Below are positions 10,380-19,158 of a stretch of DNA of 64,000 nt, in pieces. The notes beneath the pieces were generated by a model. It made no database searches. It was not told the origin of the DNA and was given only the letters and a program-made list of their open reading frames with translations. A program made the position numbers and the translations under genes. The stretch is from assembly GCA_016875405.1 (NCBI GenBank), contig VGRJ01000006.1:32204-96203 (forward strand), written 5' to 3'. This DNA comes from Deltaproteobacteria bacterium. Its GTDB lineage: Bacteria; Myxococcota_A; Polyangia; Polyangiales; Polyangiaceae. The stretch's first letter is position 1. Each line of letters starts with the position of its first letter.

Positions 10380-12170
10380 ATGCTCATCGCGATCCGCATC
10401 CGTCAGTTCATCCTCGTCGAGGAGCTCGAGCTTCGGCTCGAGCCTGGCTTCAACGTGCTCACCGGTGAGACCGGCTCGGGAAAGTCCGTCTTGGTCGATG
10501 CGCTTGGTGCCGTGCTCGGCCAGCGCATCACGAGCGACGTCGTCCGCGCAGGCGCCGAAGAGGCCGAGGTCGAGGCCCTGTTCGACGTCTCGGCGAGCGC
10601 GTCGATCCTGGGCCGCCTCGCGGCGGCGGGCGTCGAGTGCGACGGCGAGCTCGTGGTGCGACGGGTCGTTCATCGGAGCGGACGCTCGCGCGCCTACCTC
10701 AACGGGAGGATGTGCAGCGCGCGAGAGCTCGTCGAGCTCGGCCGGGAGCTGGCCGATGTGACCTCGCAGCACGAGAGCGTCGCGCTCGTCGATCCCCGCA
10801 CGCACCTCGACTACCTGGATCGGTTCGCAGGCGTCGAGGAGCACGCGCCACGAGCGAAGGGCCCCACGACGGCGGCCATCCCTCTGCGGGCGCAGGTGGC
10901 GGAGGCACACGCGCGGCTCCTCGAGCTTGATTCCCAGATCGCATCGCTCCGCGCGCGCGAGCGAGACCGAGCCGAGCGCGAGGCGTTCCTGCGCTTTCAG
11001 CTCGATGCGATCGACGCCGTCGCACCGGAGGTCGGCGAGCACGAGCGTCTCGGCGAAGAGCTCGAGCGGCTGAAGCACGGCGAGCGGCTACGCGGCGCAG
11101 CGAGCCACGTGCTCGCGTTCCTCGACGGCGAGGACGGCGGCGCGACGGACGAGCTTGGTCGTCTCTCCGGTGAGCTCGGCGCTGCGGCCGGAATCGACGA
11201 GCGACTCCGCGGCCCAGCGGACGAGCTGGCCGGTGCGTGGGCTCGGCTGCGCGAGGTGAGCCGAGACCTCGGGGGCTATCTCGACCGGCTCGAGGTCGAT
11301 CCCGCGCGCGTCGAGGAGGTGCAGTCTCGCCTCTACCGACTCGAGAAGCTCATGCGGGCGCACGGTCCACAGCTCGACGACGTGCTCGCGACCCGCGAGC
11401 GACTCGCTCGTGAGCTCGAGGAGTTCGACGCCGCCGACGCGCGCTTGCCTGCCTTGACGTCCGAGCGCACAGCCGCGCTAGAGCAAGCGTCCACCGTGGC
11501 GCGGGCGCTCTCGCGTCGTCGGGCAAACGCCGGGGTGCGACTCGCAGAGGCGCTCGAGGCCGAGCTCGGAGAGCTAGGAATGCGCGGCGCCGTCGTGCGT
11601 ATCGCGGTCACGCCGAGGCCCGTACGAGACGGCGAGGCCGAGGTCGATGGCGCGGCGCTCGGGCCTGCGGGCATCGACCGCGTCGAGCTGCTCCTTGCAC
11701 CAAACCCCGGGAGTTCACCTCGCGCGCTCGGGCAGATCGCCTCGGGCGGTGAGCTGTCGCGTGTGTTGCTTGCGTTGCGTCGCGTCCTCGGGGCCGAGGG
11801 CGGCAGCGCGGAGGGGACCCACGAGCGGCGCACCGGCCTCGTGGTGCTCGACGAGGTCGACGCGGGGGTCGGGGGGGAGACGGCCGATCGCATTGGACGG
11901 GCCGTGGCGTCAATCGCCCGCGAGCGCCAGGTGCTGTGCATCACGCACCTCGCAAACATCGCCGCCTACGCCGACGCGCACTTCGTCGTAACGAAGTCGA
12001 GCGACGGAGGCACCACGACCAGCACCGCCCGCGCGCTCGAAGGTCCCAGTCGCGTGGCCGAGCTTGCGCGCATGCTCACGGGCGCAAAGACCGGCTCGAC
12101 CGAGCGCGCCGCGCGCGACCTGCTCAGTGCGGCGCGTCGCGCTCGCACGCGACCGACGAAGGCCGCGTGA
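10380..12170 (+). CDS. recN: DNA repair protein RecN (SMC-like ATPase)
   Basis: A 596-residue protein starting at ATG 10380 (MLIAIRIRQF), the conserved RecN N-terminus. Upstream in-frame GTG codons only add non-conserved residues. Walker A is GETGSGKSVLVDAL near residue 29. The middle is a long coiled coil rich in Arg, Glu and Ala with a short break. The ABC signature SGGELSRVLLALRR is near 454 and Walker B VVLDEVDAGVGG near 486. RecN tethers DNA ends and supports double-strand break repair with RecA. It lies directly downstream of recA on the same strand, and the 166-base gap shows no recognisable LexA-type box, so it may be read from the recA promoter or from an unseen one. Confidence 0.95.
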   Translation: MLIAIRIRQFILVEELELRLEPGFNVLTGETGSGKSVLVDALGAVLGQRITSDVVRAGAEEAEVEALFDVSASASILGRLAAAGVECDGELVVRRVVHRSGRSRAYLNGRMCSARELVELGRELADVTSQHESVALVDPRTHLDYLDRFAGVEEHAPRAKGPTTAAIPLRAQVAEAHARLLELDSQIASLRARERDRAEREAFLRFQLDAIDAVAPEVGEHERLGEELERLKHGERLRGAASHVLAFLDGEDGGATDELGRLSGELGAAAGIDERLRGPADELAGAWARLREVSRDLGGYLDRLEVDPARVEEVQSRLYRLEKLMRAHGPQLDDVLATRERLARELEEFDAADARLPALTSERTAALEQASTVARALSRRRANAGVRLAEALEAELGELGMRGAVVRIAVTPRPVRDGEAEVDGAALGPAGIDRVELLLAPNPGSSPRALGQIASGGELSRVLLALRRVLGAEGGSAEGTHERRTGLVVLDEVDAGVGGETADRIGRAVASIARERQVLCITHLANIAAYADAHFVVTKSSDGGTTTSTARALEGPSRVAELARMLTGAKTGSTERAARDLLSAARRARTRPTKAA

Positions 12171-12190
12171 GCCCAGAGCCTCCGAGCGCC

Positions 12191-12994
12191 TCAGCGACTC
12201 CAGTACGTGGAGAAGCGGTCGCTGTTCGCGAGCGGGCCCGGGCGGGGCGTCAGGATCTCGCAACCATGCTTGGTCACGACGAGCGTGTGCTCGAACTGAG
12301 CCGACAGGCGGCCGTCGCGCGTCACCGCCGTCCACTGGTCGTCGAGAATGTCGACCTCGTAGGTGCCGAGGTTAACCATCGGCTCGATCGTGAAGACCAT
12401 GCCGGCCTTGAGGCGCATGCCGCTGCCACGCTGACCGACATGCGAGACCTGCGGCGCCTCGTGAAAGACTCGACCGATCCCGTGACCGACGAAGGCACGG
12501 ACGACGGAGCATCCCTCGCGCTCCGCGAACGCCTGAATCGCGGCGCCGATGTCGCCGAGCCGCGCGCCTTCGCGCACCTCCGCGATGCCTAGCTCGAGGC
12601 TGCGGCGCGCGACCTCGGTGACGTGCTTGGCCTCGGGCGACGGATCACCGACGTAGAACGTGACCGACGTGTCGCCGTAATAGCCGTCGAGGATCGACGT
12701 GACGTCGACGTTGATGATGTCGCCGGGCTCGAGGATTTCTTTGTCGTTCGGGATCCCGTGGCACACCACCTCGTTGACCGAGGTGCATACGCTCTTCGGA
12801 AACCCGTGGTAGTTCAGCGGGGCCGGGCGCGCGCCGCGCCGCAGCGTGTCCTCATGGACGAAGTGGTTGATGTCCTCGGTGCTGATCCCGGGACGAATCA
12901 TGGCGTCGACGCCCATGAGAGTCGCGACGGTGACCTCGCCGGCCTTTCGGAGCGCCTCGATCTCGCGCGGGGTCTTGATGGTGATGTTGCTCAC
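12191..12994 (-). CDS. map: Methionine aminopeptidase, type I
   Basis: A 267-residue type I enzyme that removes the initiator methionine from new proteins in the cytosol. The five metal ligands are visible: Asp in INVDVTS, Asp in YYGDTSV, His in FVGHGIGR, Glu in VFTIEPM and Glu in AQFEHTL. The catalytic His is in NYHGFPKSVC. There is no N-terminal zinc-finger extension, so this is the short (type Ia, E. coli-like) form. It converges on recN, with 20 bases between the stops. A small lipoprotein gene on the same strand ends 34 bases upstream of its start, so the two may be co-transcribed. Confidence 0.97.
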   Translation of the reverse strand: MSNITIKTPREIEALRKAGEVTVATLMGVDAMIRPGISTEDINHFVHEDTLRRGARPAPLNYHGFPKSVCTSVNEVVCHGIPNDKEILEPGDIINVDVTSILDGYYGDTSVTFYVGDPSPEAKHVTEVARRSLELGIAEVREGARLGDIGAAIQAFAEREGCSVVRAFVGHGIGRVFHEAPQVSHVGQRGSGMRLKAGMVFTIEPMVNLGTYEVDILDDQWTAVTRDGRLSAQFEHTLVVTKHGCEILTPRPGPLANSDRFSTYWSR

Positions 12995-13028
12995 GGTCGG
13001 TCCTCGCTTGCGCGTCCGTTGTTTCGCG

Positions 13029-13598
13029 TCATTCCTCGGCGGCGTCCAGATCCTTCGCGAGCTGGATCGCGGTCGCGACCTCCGCCGAATCGACGCCCAA
13101 GTGCCAGTGGAGCACCGGGCCCGACTCGCCGGAGAAGCGCCGGGCGTACAGCATGAGCCTCGCGCCTCGGAAGGCGCTCTCGTACGTGCTCAGCGTCGCG
13201 TAGGCGGGCGCGGACTCCTCGACCCGAAGCTCGAGCACGTCACCGTCGAGGCCGCGGCGCTTCAGCGTCGGCGGGACCACCTTGACCGTCAGCATGTAGC
13301 GCGTTCGCTCGCCGTTTCCGTCGCGCGAGATGGTGGCGACGGCGACCCGAGCCACCAGCTCGGCGGCCCTCGTACGAGGCGCGAGCGCCGCCTCCATCGC
13401 CGGCGAGCTCCCGTCGAGCGACACCCCGAGCACGCTCGGATCGACCGCGTCGTCGAACCAACCGGCCGCCTCACCCTCCCACGGCGCGAGGGTCATCGGC
13501 TTCGAGTACGGGACCGCCGGGGCCGGCGGCTCGCCACAAGTACCGAGTGCCATGAGGAGCGCAGACGCAAGCGCGAGGGGACGGAGACCAAAGGCCAT
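13029..13598 (-). CDS. Small hypothetical lipoprotein
   Basis: A 189-residue protein with a signal peptide ending in the lipobox-like LGTC (Cys at about 21), a Pro-rich spacer and a globular domain of about 150 residues with alternating hydrophobic beta strands, such as RYMLTVKVV and ARLMLYARR. I do not recognise a family. It precedes map on the same strand with a 34-base gap. It is predicted to be exported and lipid-anchored, and its function is unknown. Confidence 0.65.
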   Translation of the reverse strand: MAFGLRPLALASALLMALGTCGEPPAPAVPYSKPMTLAPWEGEAAGWFDDAVDPSVLGVSLDGSSPAMEAALAPRTRAAELVARVAVATISRDGNGERTRYMLTVKVVPPTLKRRGLDGDVLELRVEESAPAYATLSTYESAFRGARLMLYARRFSGESGPVLHWHLGVDSAEVATAIQLAKDLDAAEE

Positions 13599-13765
13599 GC
13601 GATGCGGGACGGGGAGACGCGGGGACGAGTTGGCCGACGCGGAGCCACCTCTTAGGCGCAGGGGTGTCGGACATAGCCGAGCAAAGACGCGGCGTCCAAC
13701 CGCCTCCTCGGCGCATTGGTGTCAGGCGCGGCCGGTGCTAGGACCATCGGACGTCGGAGCATCGC

Positions 13766-14533
13766 ATGCGCACCCCTCGCCTCCTCGCCCTCCTCGTCAC
13801 CGCGACCCTTGGCCTCACCCTCGGCGCCGGCGACCTCCTCGCCACCCCGCCGAAGAACAAGAAGGCCAAGGACACCGCGAAGCCCGCCGCGCTCGAGACC
13901 ACCCTTCCGATCGAGCCGTCCGCGTTCGGCTCGGACTCGAAGAGCGTGATCGCGACCTACGAGAAGCTCATCGAGAAGGACTACCAGGCCGAGTTCGACA
14001 AGGTCGAGCCCGGGGTCGAGATGCGCCGCCTCGAGGAGAAAATGCAGGCGGACAAGGACTACATGCGCAAGAGCCTGCTGGTGCTCGATACGCCGCCGAC
14101 CACCCTCGACGGGACAAGGCTCGTCGGTGAGTTCACCTACGGGAACCAAGAGAGCATCTTGCGCGTCGAGCGCGGCGGGAAGAAGCGCACGATGTTTTTC
14201 ATCCGTGACCGGCTGTGGAAATACATCGACAGCTATGCCCTTGGCGAGAAGTCGAAATGGGGCGCGACCTTCGCTGTCGCGGCGAAGAAGCTCGAAGAGA
14301 AGCTCGGCGTCCCGGGGCGCGAGCTCGCGGCGAACCCCGCAGAGGGCCGGCGCTTCGCCGAACTCGACTGGGCCGACGAGTACACACACGTCCGCGCCAT
14401 CGACTGGGGCAAGGAGTTCGCCGTCGCGTTCGTCGAGCGCGCGACCGAGGGGCGTCTCGACGAGCTGCGCAAGAACAAGGAAAAGCCAGCGGAGTCGGTG
14501 GATCCGACCGTGAAGGGCGTCCTCCGCAAGTAA
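13766..14533 (+). CDS. Hypothetical exported protein
   Basis: A 255-residue protein with a Sec signal peptide (MRTPRLLALLVTATLGL, cleavage after about LLATP) and a Lys-rich start of the mature part. The body is charged with helical stretches (YEKLIEKDYQAEF near 69-82) and a beta-rich centre around VGEFTYGNQESILRV. It has no lipobox and no membrane segment after the signal, so a soluble periplasmic protein is likely. I do not recognise the family. The NifU-like gene follows after 45 bases on the same strand. Confidence 0.65.
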   Translation: MRTPRLLALLVTATLGLTLGAGDLLATPPKNKKAKDTAKPAALETTLPIEPSAFGSDSKSVIATYEKLIEKDYQAEFDKVEPGVEMRRLEEKMQADKDYMRKSLLVLDTPPTTLDGTRLVGEFTYGNQESILRVERGGKKRTMFFIRDRLWKYIDSYALGEKSKWGATFAVAAKKLEEKLGVPGRELAANPAEGRRFAELDWADEYTHVRAIDWGKEFAVAFVERATEGRLDELRKNKEKPAESVDPTVKGVLRK

Positions 14534-14578
14534 CCTCCCGAACGACCTTGACCCTCAGGCCTAGTTCCAGCTGAATCC

Positions 14579-14860
14579 ATGGCGATGTCTGACTCCGTAT
14601 CCGCAGAAATGACGACGATGCTGAGCGAGGTGCTCGCACCGCTCCTCCGCGCGGACGGCAATGAGCTCTACCTCGTCGACTTCGGCAAAAAGGAGCTGCG
14701 CCTCCACGTCACCGGCAAGCTGAGCGGCAGCCCAGGGACGCCCGCCGCGATCGAGCACGTGATCGCCCCGGCCGTGGCCGCCATTGACAAGAACGTGAGG
14801 CTCGTCGTCACCTCGGGATGGCTCGTCCCGAAGAGCGCCGTCCTCGTGGAGCCGGCCTGA
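14579..14860 (+). CDS. NifU C-terminal-domain-like protein without the CxxC
   Basis: A 93-residue protein. The segment LAPLLRADGNELYLVDF followed by LRLHVTGKLSGSPGTP lines up with the C-terminal Nfu domain (LRPxLxxDGGDVELVDV ... VRLxGACSGCPSS). The two cysteines that carry the 4Fe-4S cluster in Nfu are Leu and Ser here. The helix AAIEHVIAPAVAAID and the final strand VRLVVTSGW also match the fold. It therefore looks like an Nfu-fold protein that can no longer carry a cluster by the known mechanism. It may have become a structural or binding protein. hflX starts 43 bases downstream on the same strand. The fold match is by eye. Confidence 0.6.
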   Translation: MAMSDSVSAEMTTMLSEVLAPLLRADGNELYLVDFGKKELRLHVTGKLSGSPGTPAAIEHVIAPAVAAIDKNVRLVVTSGWLVPKSAVLVEPA

Positions 14861-14903
14861 GCCGCGCGACGTCCTCGCGAGCCGAGAGCGCGTCGCCGCA
14901 CGC

Positions 14904-16655
14904 ATGAGCACGATCGACGGAAACACGGCGGGCCTCGCGCCCAGCACGGTGAAGACCCTCGAGCGCCTTTACCGGCGCAAGGTCCCCCTCACCCAGATCG
15001 CCTCGCCCGAGCTCGTCAAGACGCTCGTCGATGCCTCGCGCGAAGCGGGGCGCCAGGTCGGCGTGCTCATTCACCGCTCCGGCGTCGTCGACCGCGTGAT
15101 CGTCGGAGACTCGTCGCGGCTGATGCTACCGGACATCGGCCGTCTGCGCGCGGCGGAGGGGCGCTTCCGCGCGCTTCGGCTCGTGCACACGCACCTCTAC
15201 GGCGAGGAGCTGACGCGCGACGACCTCATCGATCTCGTCCGCCTGCGCCTCGACCTCGTGTGCGCGTACATGCTCACGCCCGAGGGAGACGTCCGGGGCG
15301 TCCATTACGGCTACAACACGCCGGCGTACAAGGACGGCGATCTGCCCTACCGCACCGTCGGCCCGCTCCACCCGAGCCAGCTGGATGTCGACTTCGGTCA
15401 GCTCGTCGGTGCGCTCGAGGAGGAGTTCGCCCGGCTGTCCCGCACTCGCAAGGTCGAGGCGAAGGATGGCCGCGCCATCCTCGTCCACGTGGGCGACCGC
15501 AAGCGCCCCCGCGCGCTGCAAGAGGCCGAGGCGCGACTGCGTGAGCTCGAGGAGCTCGCGAGGACCGCCGGCGTCGAGGTGATGGATCGCTTCACGCAGC
15601 TTCGCGACCGCTTTGACCCGAAGTTCCTCCTCGGCAAGGGAAAGCTCGAGGAGATCCTCCTGCGCGCGTTCGAGTGCGACGCGCACACGTTGATCTTCGA
15701 TCAGAACCTGTCGCCTTCGCAGGCGTCGTCGATTGCGCAGGTGACCGACCTCAAGGTGATCGATCGCACGCAGCTCATCCTCGACATCTTCGCGCAGCGC
15801 GCCGAGTCTGTGGACGGCAAGCTGCAGGTCGAGCTCGCTCAGCTCAAGTACACGCTCCCGCGCCTCGGACAGAAGGACGACGCGCTGTCTCGACTAACCG
15901 GCGGGATCGGCGGACGCGGCCCAGGCGAGACGAAGCTCGAGATCGGTCGACGACGGGCAAAGGAGCGCGTCACGATCCTCGAAGATCGCCTGCGCAAGCT
16001 CGAGAAGCAGCGAAGGCAGCGCCGCGCTCGACGCAGCCGCCAAGACGTGCCGATCGTGTCGATCGTCGGCTACACGAACGCCGGCAAGAGCACGCTGCTC
16101 AACACGCTCACCGACTCGGACGTGATCGCCGAGAACAAGCTCTTCGCGACGCTCGACACGCGCTCGCGACGGCTCCGCTTCCCGAACGAGCGGGAGGTGG
16201 TCATCACCGACACCGTCGGCTTCATCCGCGATCTCCCGAAGGACCTCTTCGCGGCGTTCCGCGCCACCTTCGAGGAGACGGCCGACGCCGACTTGCTCCT
16301 CCACGTCGTCGACGCCGGAGACCCCGACCGCGATCAACACATCGCCACGACCGAGAAGCTGCTGTCCGAGCTCGAGCTCGCGACGATCCCCAGGCTCCTC
16401 GTCTACAACAAGGCCGATCTCGTCGAGCCGGCCGAGCGCGAGGCGCTCGTTCGAGGCAACGGCGACTCGCTCGCGCTGTCCGCCCTCGATCGCGAGACGA
16501 CGAGGAGCTTGCTTGATCGCGTGGCGAGCGAGCTCGCCGCACGCTGGGCGGAGTCGGCGCTGACGCCGGAGTACGATGAAGAGGAGCTCTTTCGGGACGA
16601 AGAGCCGAGCGTAGAGGAGCTCGCCGACGCGAAGGACGAGCCTACGTCAGGGTGA
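14904..16655 (+). CDS. hflX: GTPase HflX (long N-terminal form)
   Basis: A 583-residue protein. Residues 1-190 are the extended N-terminal region found in some HflX proteins. Residues 195-360 are the HflX glycine-rich nucleotide-binding domain (DPKFLLGKGKLEEI, TLIFDQNLSPSQ) with the signature LTGGIGGRGPGETKLE near 332. After a basic coiled coil comes the G domain: G1 GYTNAGKS near 388, G3 DTVGF near 435 and G4 NKADL near 501. HflX binds the 50S subunit and splits stalled or stressed 70S ribosomes. The acidic C-terminal tail is poorly conserved. Its end overlaps the convergent hydrolase gene by 9 bases. Confidence 0.95.
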   Translation: MSTIDGNTAGLAPSTVKTLERLYRRKVPLTQIASPELVKTLVDASREAGRQVGVLIHRSGVVDRVIVGDSSRLMLPDIGRLRAAEGRFRALRLVHTHLYGEELTRDDLIDLVRLRLDLVCAYMLTPEGDVRGVHYGYNTPAYKDGDLPYRTVGPLHPSQLDVDFGQLVGALEEEFARLSRTRKVEAKDGRAILVHVGDRKRPRALQEAEARLRELEELARTAGVEVMDRFTQLRDRFDPKFLLGKGKLEEILLRAFECDAHTLIFDQNLSPSQASSIAQVTDLKVIDRTQLILDIFAQRAESVDGKLQVELAQLKYTLPRLGQKDDALSRLTGGIGGRGPGETKLEIGRRRAKERVTILEDRLRKLEKQRRQRRARRSRQDVPIVSIVGYTNAGKSTLLNTLTDSDVIAENKLFATLDTRSRRLRFPNEREVVITDTVGFIRDLPKDLFAAFRATFEETADADLLLHVVDAGDPDRDQHIATTEKLLSELELATIPRLLVYNKADLVEPAEREALVRGNGDSLALSALDRETTRSLLDRVASELAARWAESALTPEYDEEELFRDEEPSVEELADAKDEPTSG

Positions 16656-17729
16656 AGCGTCGCTCCTCGTCGCGCGACGCTCGTCACGCCGCTCTCGTGC
16701 CTCGATGGGCCGCGCGCCATCACGCTCTTCGAACCAGTCGCTCTTCTGGTGGCGCCGAAGCTGCGACGCGTAGAGGCAGTCGCGCAGGTTGTTGTGCCGG
16801 TACGTGACTCCGCCGTGGTCCAGCGGCGATGCGAGGAAGATCGCCCGACCTCGCGTGAGCTCGACCCGTGAGAGCGAGCCGGGTCTCTCCTCGTGGAGCA
16901 CGTCGACCCCATCGGAGCGCAGCTCGGCGATGAGGGTCAGGTTCTGCGCGCGCACCGGCGCCGTCGCGTAGGTGCTGACGAGCTTGCGACGTGGCGCCCG
17001 ACGACCGGGCGTCCCGCCCTTCAACCACGCGCGGAACGTCGACACGGCGCCGTACAGCGCGTCGAACAGGTAGACCTCGGTCACCTCGACCTCGCCGTGG
17101 AGGAGGCACGCCGCCGCCACGCGATAGCCGCCGGAATGTGCGGACAAACACAGGGCCCCGAAGCGCCTCGCACCGCGGAGCCTCGAGGCGCCGAGCGCCT
17201 TGCCCACAGCGGGTCTCGCGAGCTCGCGCATGAGCTCCTCGAGCATGCGCCGGAGGCCGCCACGCTGCTCGACCTTGCCGCCGCTCGAGTCCGCCGCGCG
17301 CACGGGCCCCTGCGGGACGACGAGGAGCGCGTTCTGCTTGCTCTCGAAGAGCTGCTCGCGGAGCGCGTGCTCGTCCATCGCGCCCGCCGCGGTGTTGTTG
17401 TGCCCGTGGAAGTGGACGACCGCGTCGAGCTGCCCCGACGCTGGCAGGCGGTAGTGGCGAGGCACGAACACGAGCACCGTGTCGTCCTTGTAGGAGGCTC
17501 CCTCCGCGGGGAACGGGGCGTGCTCGAGGCCGAACGCGAGCGTCACGCCGAGCGGCCCGCGCTCGACGCGAACGAGCTTGCCCGACAGCCCTCCGGCCTT
17601 CGTGCTCGCGTCGTCACCATCGGCGAGTGCGCGCTCCATGCCGACCGTCACCGAGAGTCCTCCCGCGACGAGCGCCGTGAGGAACCGGCGGCGCCCAACG
17701 CAGGAGATGTGCTCGTCGCGTGGCGGCAT
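16647..17729 (-). CDS. Tat-exported alpha/beta-hydrolase-like protein
   Basis: A 360-residue protein when started at ATG 17729. A GTG 30 bases upstream is also in frame. The N-terminus has a twin-arginine motif GRRRFLTALVAGG and a hydrophobic core. The mature part has LDAVVHFHGHNNTA near 110, typical of the oxyanion side of an alpha/beta hydrolase, and LSAHSGGYRVAA near 205, a nucleophile elbow with Ser in S-x-G-like context. A conserved-looking LDHGGVTYRHNNL near 310 may carry the catalytic His. An esterase or depolymerase acting in the envelope is the best guess. The gene converges on hflX and is divergent from folE, with 76 bases between the starts. Confidence 0.65.
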   Translation of the reverse strand: MPPRDEHISCVGRRRFLTALVAGGLSVTVGMERALADGDDASTKAGGLSGKLVRVERGPLGVTLAFGLEHAPFPAEGASYKDDTVLVFVPRHYRLPASGQLDAVVHFHGHNNTAAGAMDEHALREQLFESKQNALLVVPQGPVRAADSSGGKVEQRGGLRRMLEELMRELARPAVGKALGASRLRGARRFGALCLSAHSGGYRVAAACLLHGEVEVTEVYLFDALYGAVSTFRAWLKGGTPGRRAPRRKLVSTYATAPVRAQNLTLIAELRSDGVDVLHEERPGSLSRVELTRGRAIFLASPLDHGGVTYRHNNLRDCLYASQLRRHQKSDWFEERDGARPIEARERRDERRATRSDASP

Positions 17730-17805
17730 CGGTCGACGGCTAGCATTCGTACTCGGCACCGGCCAAGTCTTTGCCGACGCGCGTAGGTGCGCCTATGGTT
17801 CGCGC

Positions 17806-18417
17806 GTGGAGAGCACGAACAAGACGCCCCCTGACCGCGCGGCCGCAGCGCGTGCGATCGAACAGTTCTTGCGCGCGCTAGGACACGAGCCGACCGGAGA
17901 GCTCGCGGACACCGCGCGCCTCGTCACCGAGGCGTGGTGCGACGAGCTGCTCGCGGGCTACGACGACGACCCCTTGGCGCGGCTCGCGGAAGCAACGATC
18001 ATGACCACGTCCGATGACCCCGTGCTCGTCCGCGGCATTGACGTCGGCATGATGTGTCCGCACCACCTGCTCCCGTCGCACGGGCGCGCCGACGTGCTCT
18101 ACCTCCCTCGCGGCAAGGTCGCGGGCTTCGGGGCGCTCGCGCGCGTCGTCTCGGCGCACACGCGACGACTCGTCCTGCAGGAGGACGCCGGCCGCGCGAT
18201 CGCGCGAACCCTCGTCGATGGGCTCGAGGCGCGCGGGGCGCTCGTACGGCTCGAGCTCGTGCACACCTGCTTCTCGTTGCGCGGAGCGGCTCAGCCGTCC
18301 GCGACGATCGAGACGCTCGCGCTCGCGGGGACCTGCAGTGGCGCGGGTGCCGATCGAGACCTCGCCCTGTCGATGCTCGCCGGGCGCGCGAGCGCGGAGC
18401 TCCGGCCACGTGCCTGA
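17806..18417 (+). CDS. folE: GTP cyclohydrolase I, type IA
   Basis: A 203-residue enzyme that converts GTP to 7,8-dihydroneopterin triphosphate, the first step of folate synthesis and of other pterins. The zinc ligands are visible in MMCPHHLLPSHG (Cys and His) and in VHTCFSLRG (second Cys). The motif GFGALARVV follows the first zinc motif as usual. The GTG at 17806 is the only in-frame start close to the conserved region. The helical N-terminus is short. The stop codon lies inside the next gene, which starts at GTG 18410, an 8-base overlap that implies coupled translation with a short-chain dehydrogenase. Confidence 0.92.
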   Translation: MESTNKTPPDRAAAARAIEQFLRALGHEPTGELADTARLVTEAWCDELLAGYDDDPLARLAEATIMTTSDDPVLVRGIDVGMMCPHHLLPSHGRADVLYLPRGKVAGFGALARVVSAHTRRLVLQEDAGRAIARTLVDGLEARGALVRLELVHTCFSLRGAAQPSATIETLALAGTCSGAGADRDLALSMLAGRASAELRPRA

Positions 18418-19096
18418 CCTCGCGGTCATCACGGGCGCGAGCCGCGGGATCGGGAGAGCCACCGCGCTCGCCCTCGCCCAGCGCGGCCTCTCCCTCGCGC
18501 TGCTCGGTCGTCCGAGTCCGCGACAATCCGAAGCCGTCACGGCGTGCCGCGCGCTCGGCGTCGACGCCCACGAGTACGCATTCGAGCTCACCGATGCGGC
18601 TGCGCTCGCGGCTGCCGCATCCGAGCTTGTCGTTCGTCAAGGCACGCCGCGCGTCGTCATCAACAACGCCGGCGATCTCGTCCGCGGGCCGCGCGTCCAC
18701 GAGACCACCGTCGAAGACTGGGATCGCATCCTCGCGGTCAACCTTCGGGCGCCCTTCCTACTGTGCCGGGCGCTCTTGCCCTCGATGCTCGCGGCAGGGC
18801 GCGGGCGCTTCGTCCACGTCTCGAGCATCTCGGCCACGATGGGGTCACCGGGCGCGGCCTCGTACTGCGCGTCCAAGTGGGGCCTCCTCGGCCTCTCGAA
18901 GTCGCTCGCCGACGAGCTCCGTGGAACCGGCCTTCAGTCGGTGGCCGTGCTGCCAGGCTCGACCGACACCGACATGCTCGCGAAGACCCCGTTCGCGCCG
19001 CAGATGTCGGCAGACGATGTCGCACGCTTGCTCGTCTTCTACGGCCTCGATGCCCCGGACGCCGTCCAGGGCTCGCTCGTCGAGATGTTCGGCTGA
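18410..19096 (+). CDS. Short-chain dehydrogenase/reductase coupled to folE
   Basis: A 228-residue classical SDR. The NAD(P)-binding motif TGASRGIG is at residues 8-15, the NNAG motif at about 84, the catalytic Ser in HVSSIS near 137 and YCASK (Tyr and Lys) near 151. The start GTG 18410 sits inside folE. This overlap suggests a job in pterin metabolism, for example a sepiapterin- or dihydropteridine-type reduction. However, the motif TGASRGIG is not the TGxxxR(I/L)G signature of PTR1/FolM pteridine reductases, so the substrate remains open. Its length and spacing are otherwise typical of 3-oxoacyl-ACP-reductase-like SDRs. Confidence 0.8.
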   Translation: MPDLAVITGASRGIGRATALALAQRGLSLALLGRPSPRQSEAVTACRALGVDAHEYAFELTDAAALAAAASELVVRQGTPRVVINNAGDLVRGPRVHETTVEDWDRILAVNLRAPFLLCRALLPSMLAAGRGRFVHVSSISATMGSPGAASYCASKWGLLGLSKSLADELRGTGLQSVAVLPGSTDTDMLAKTPFAPQMSADDVARLLVFYGLDAPDAVQGSLVEMFG

Positions 19097-19158
19097 CGTA
19101 ACGACACGCGCGCCTCGCCCCGCTGAAATAGAACGGGCGTGACCGCGCGCCGGGTGCC

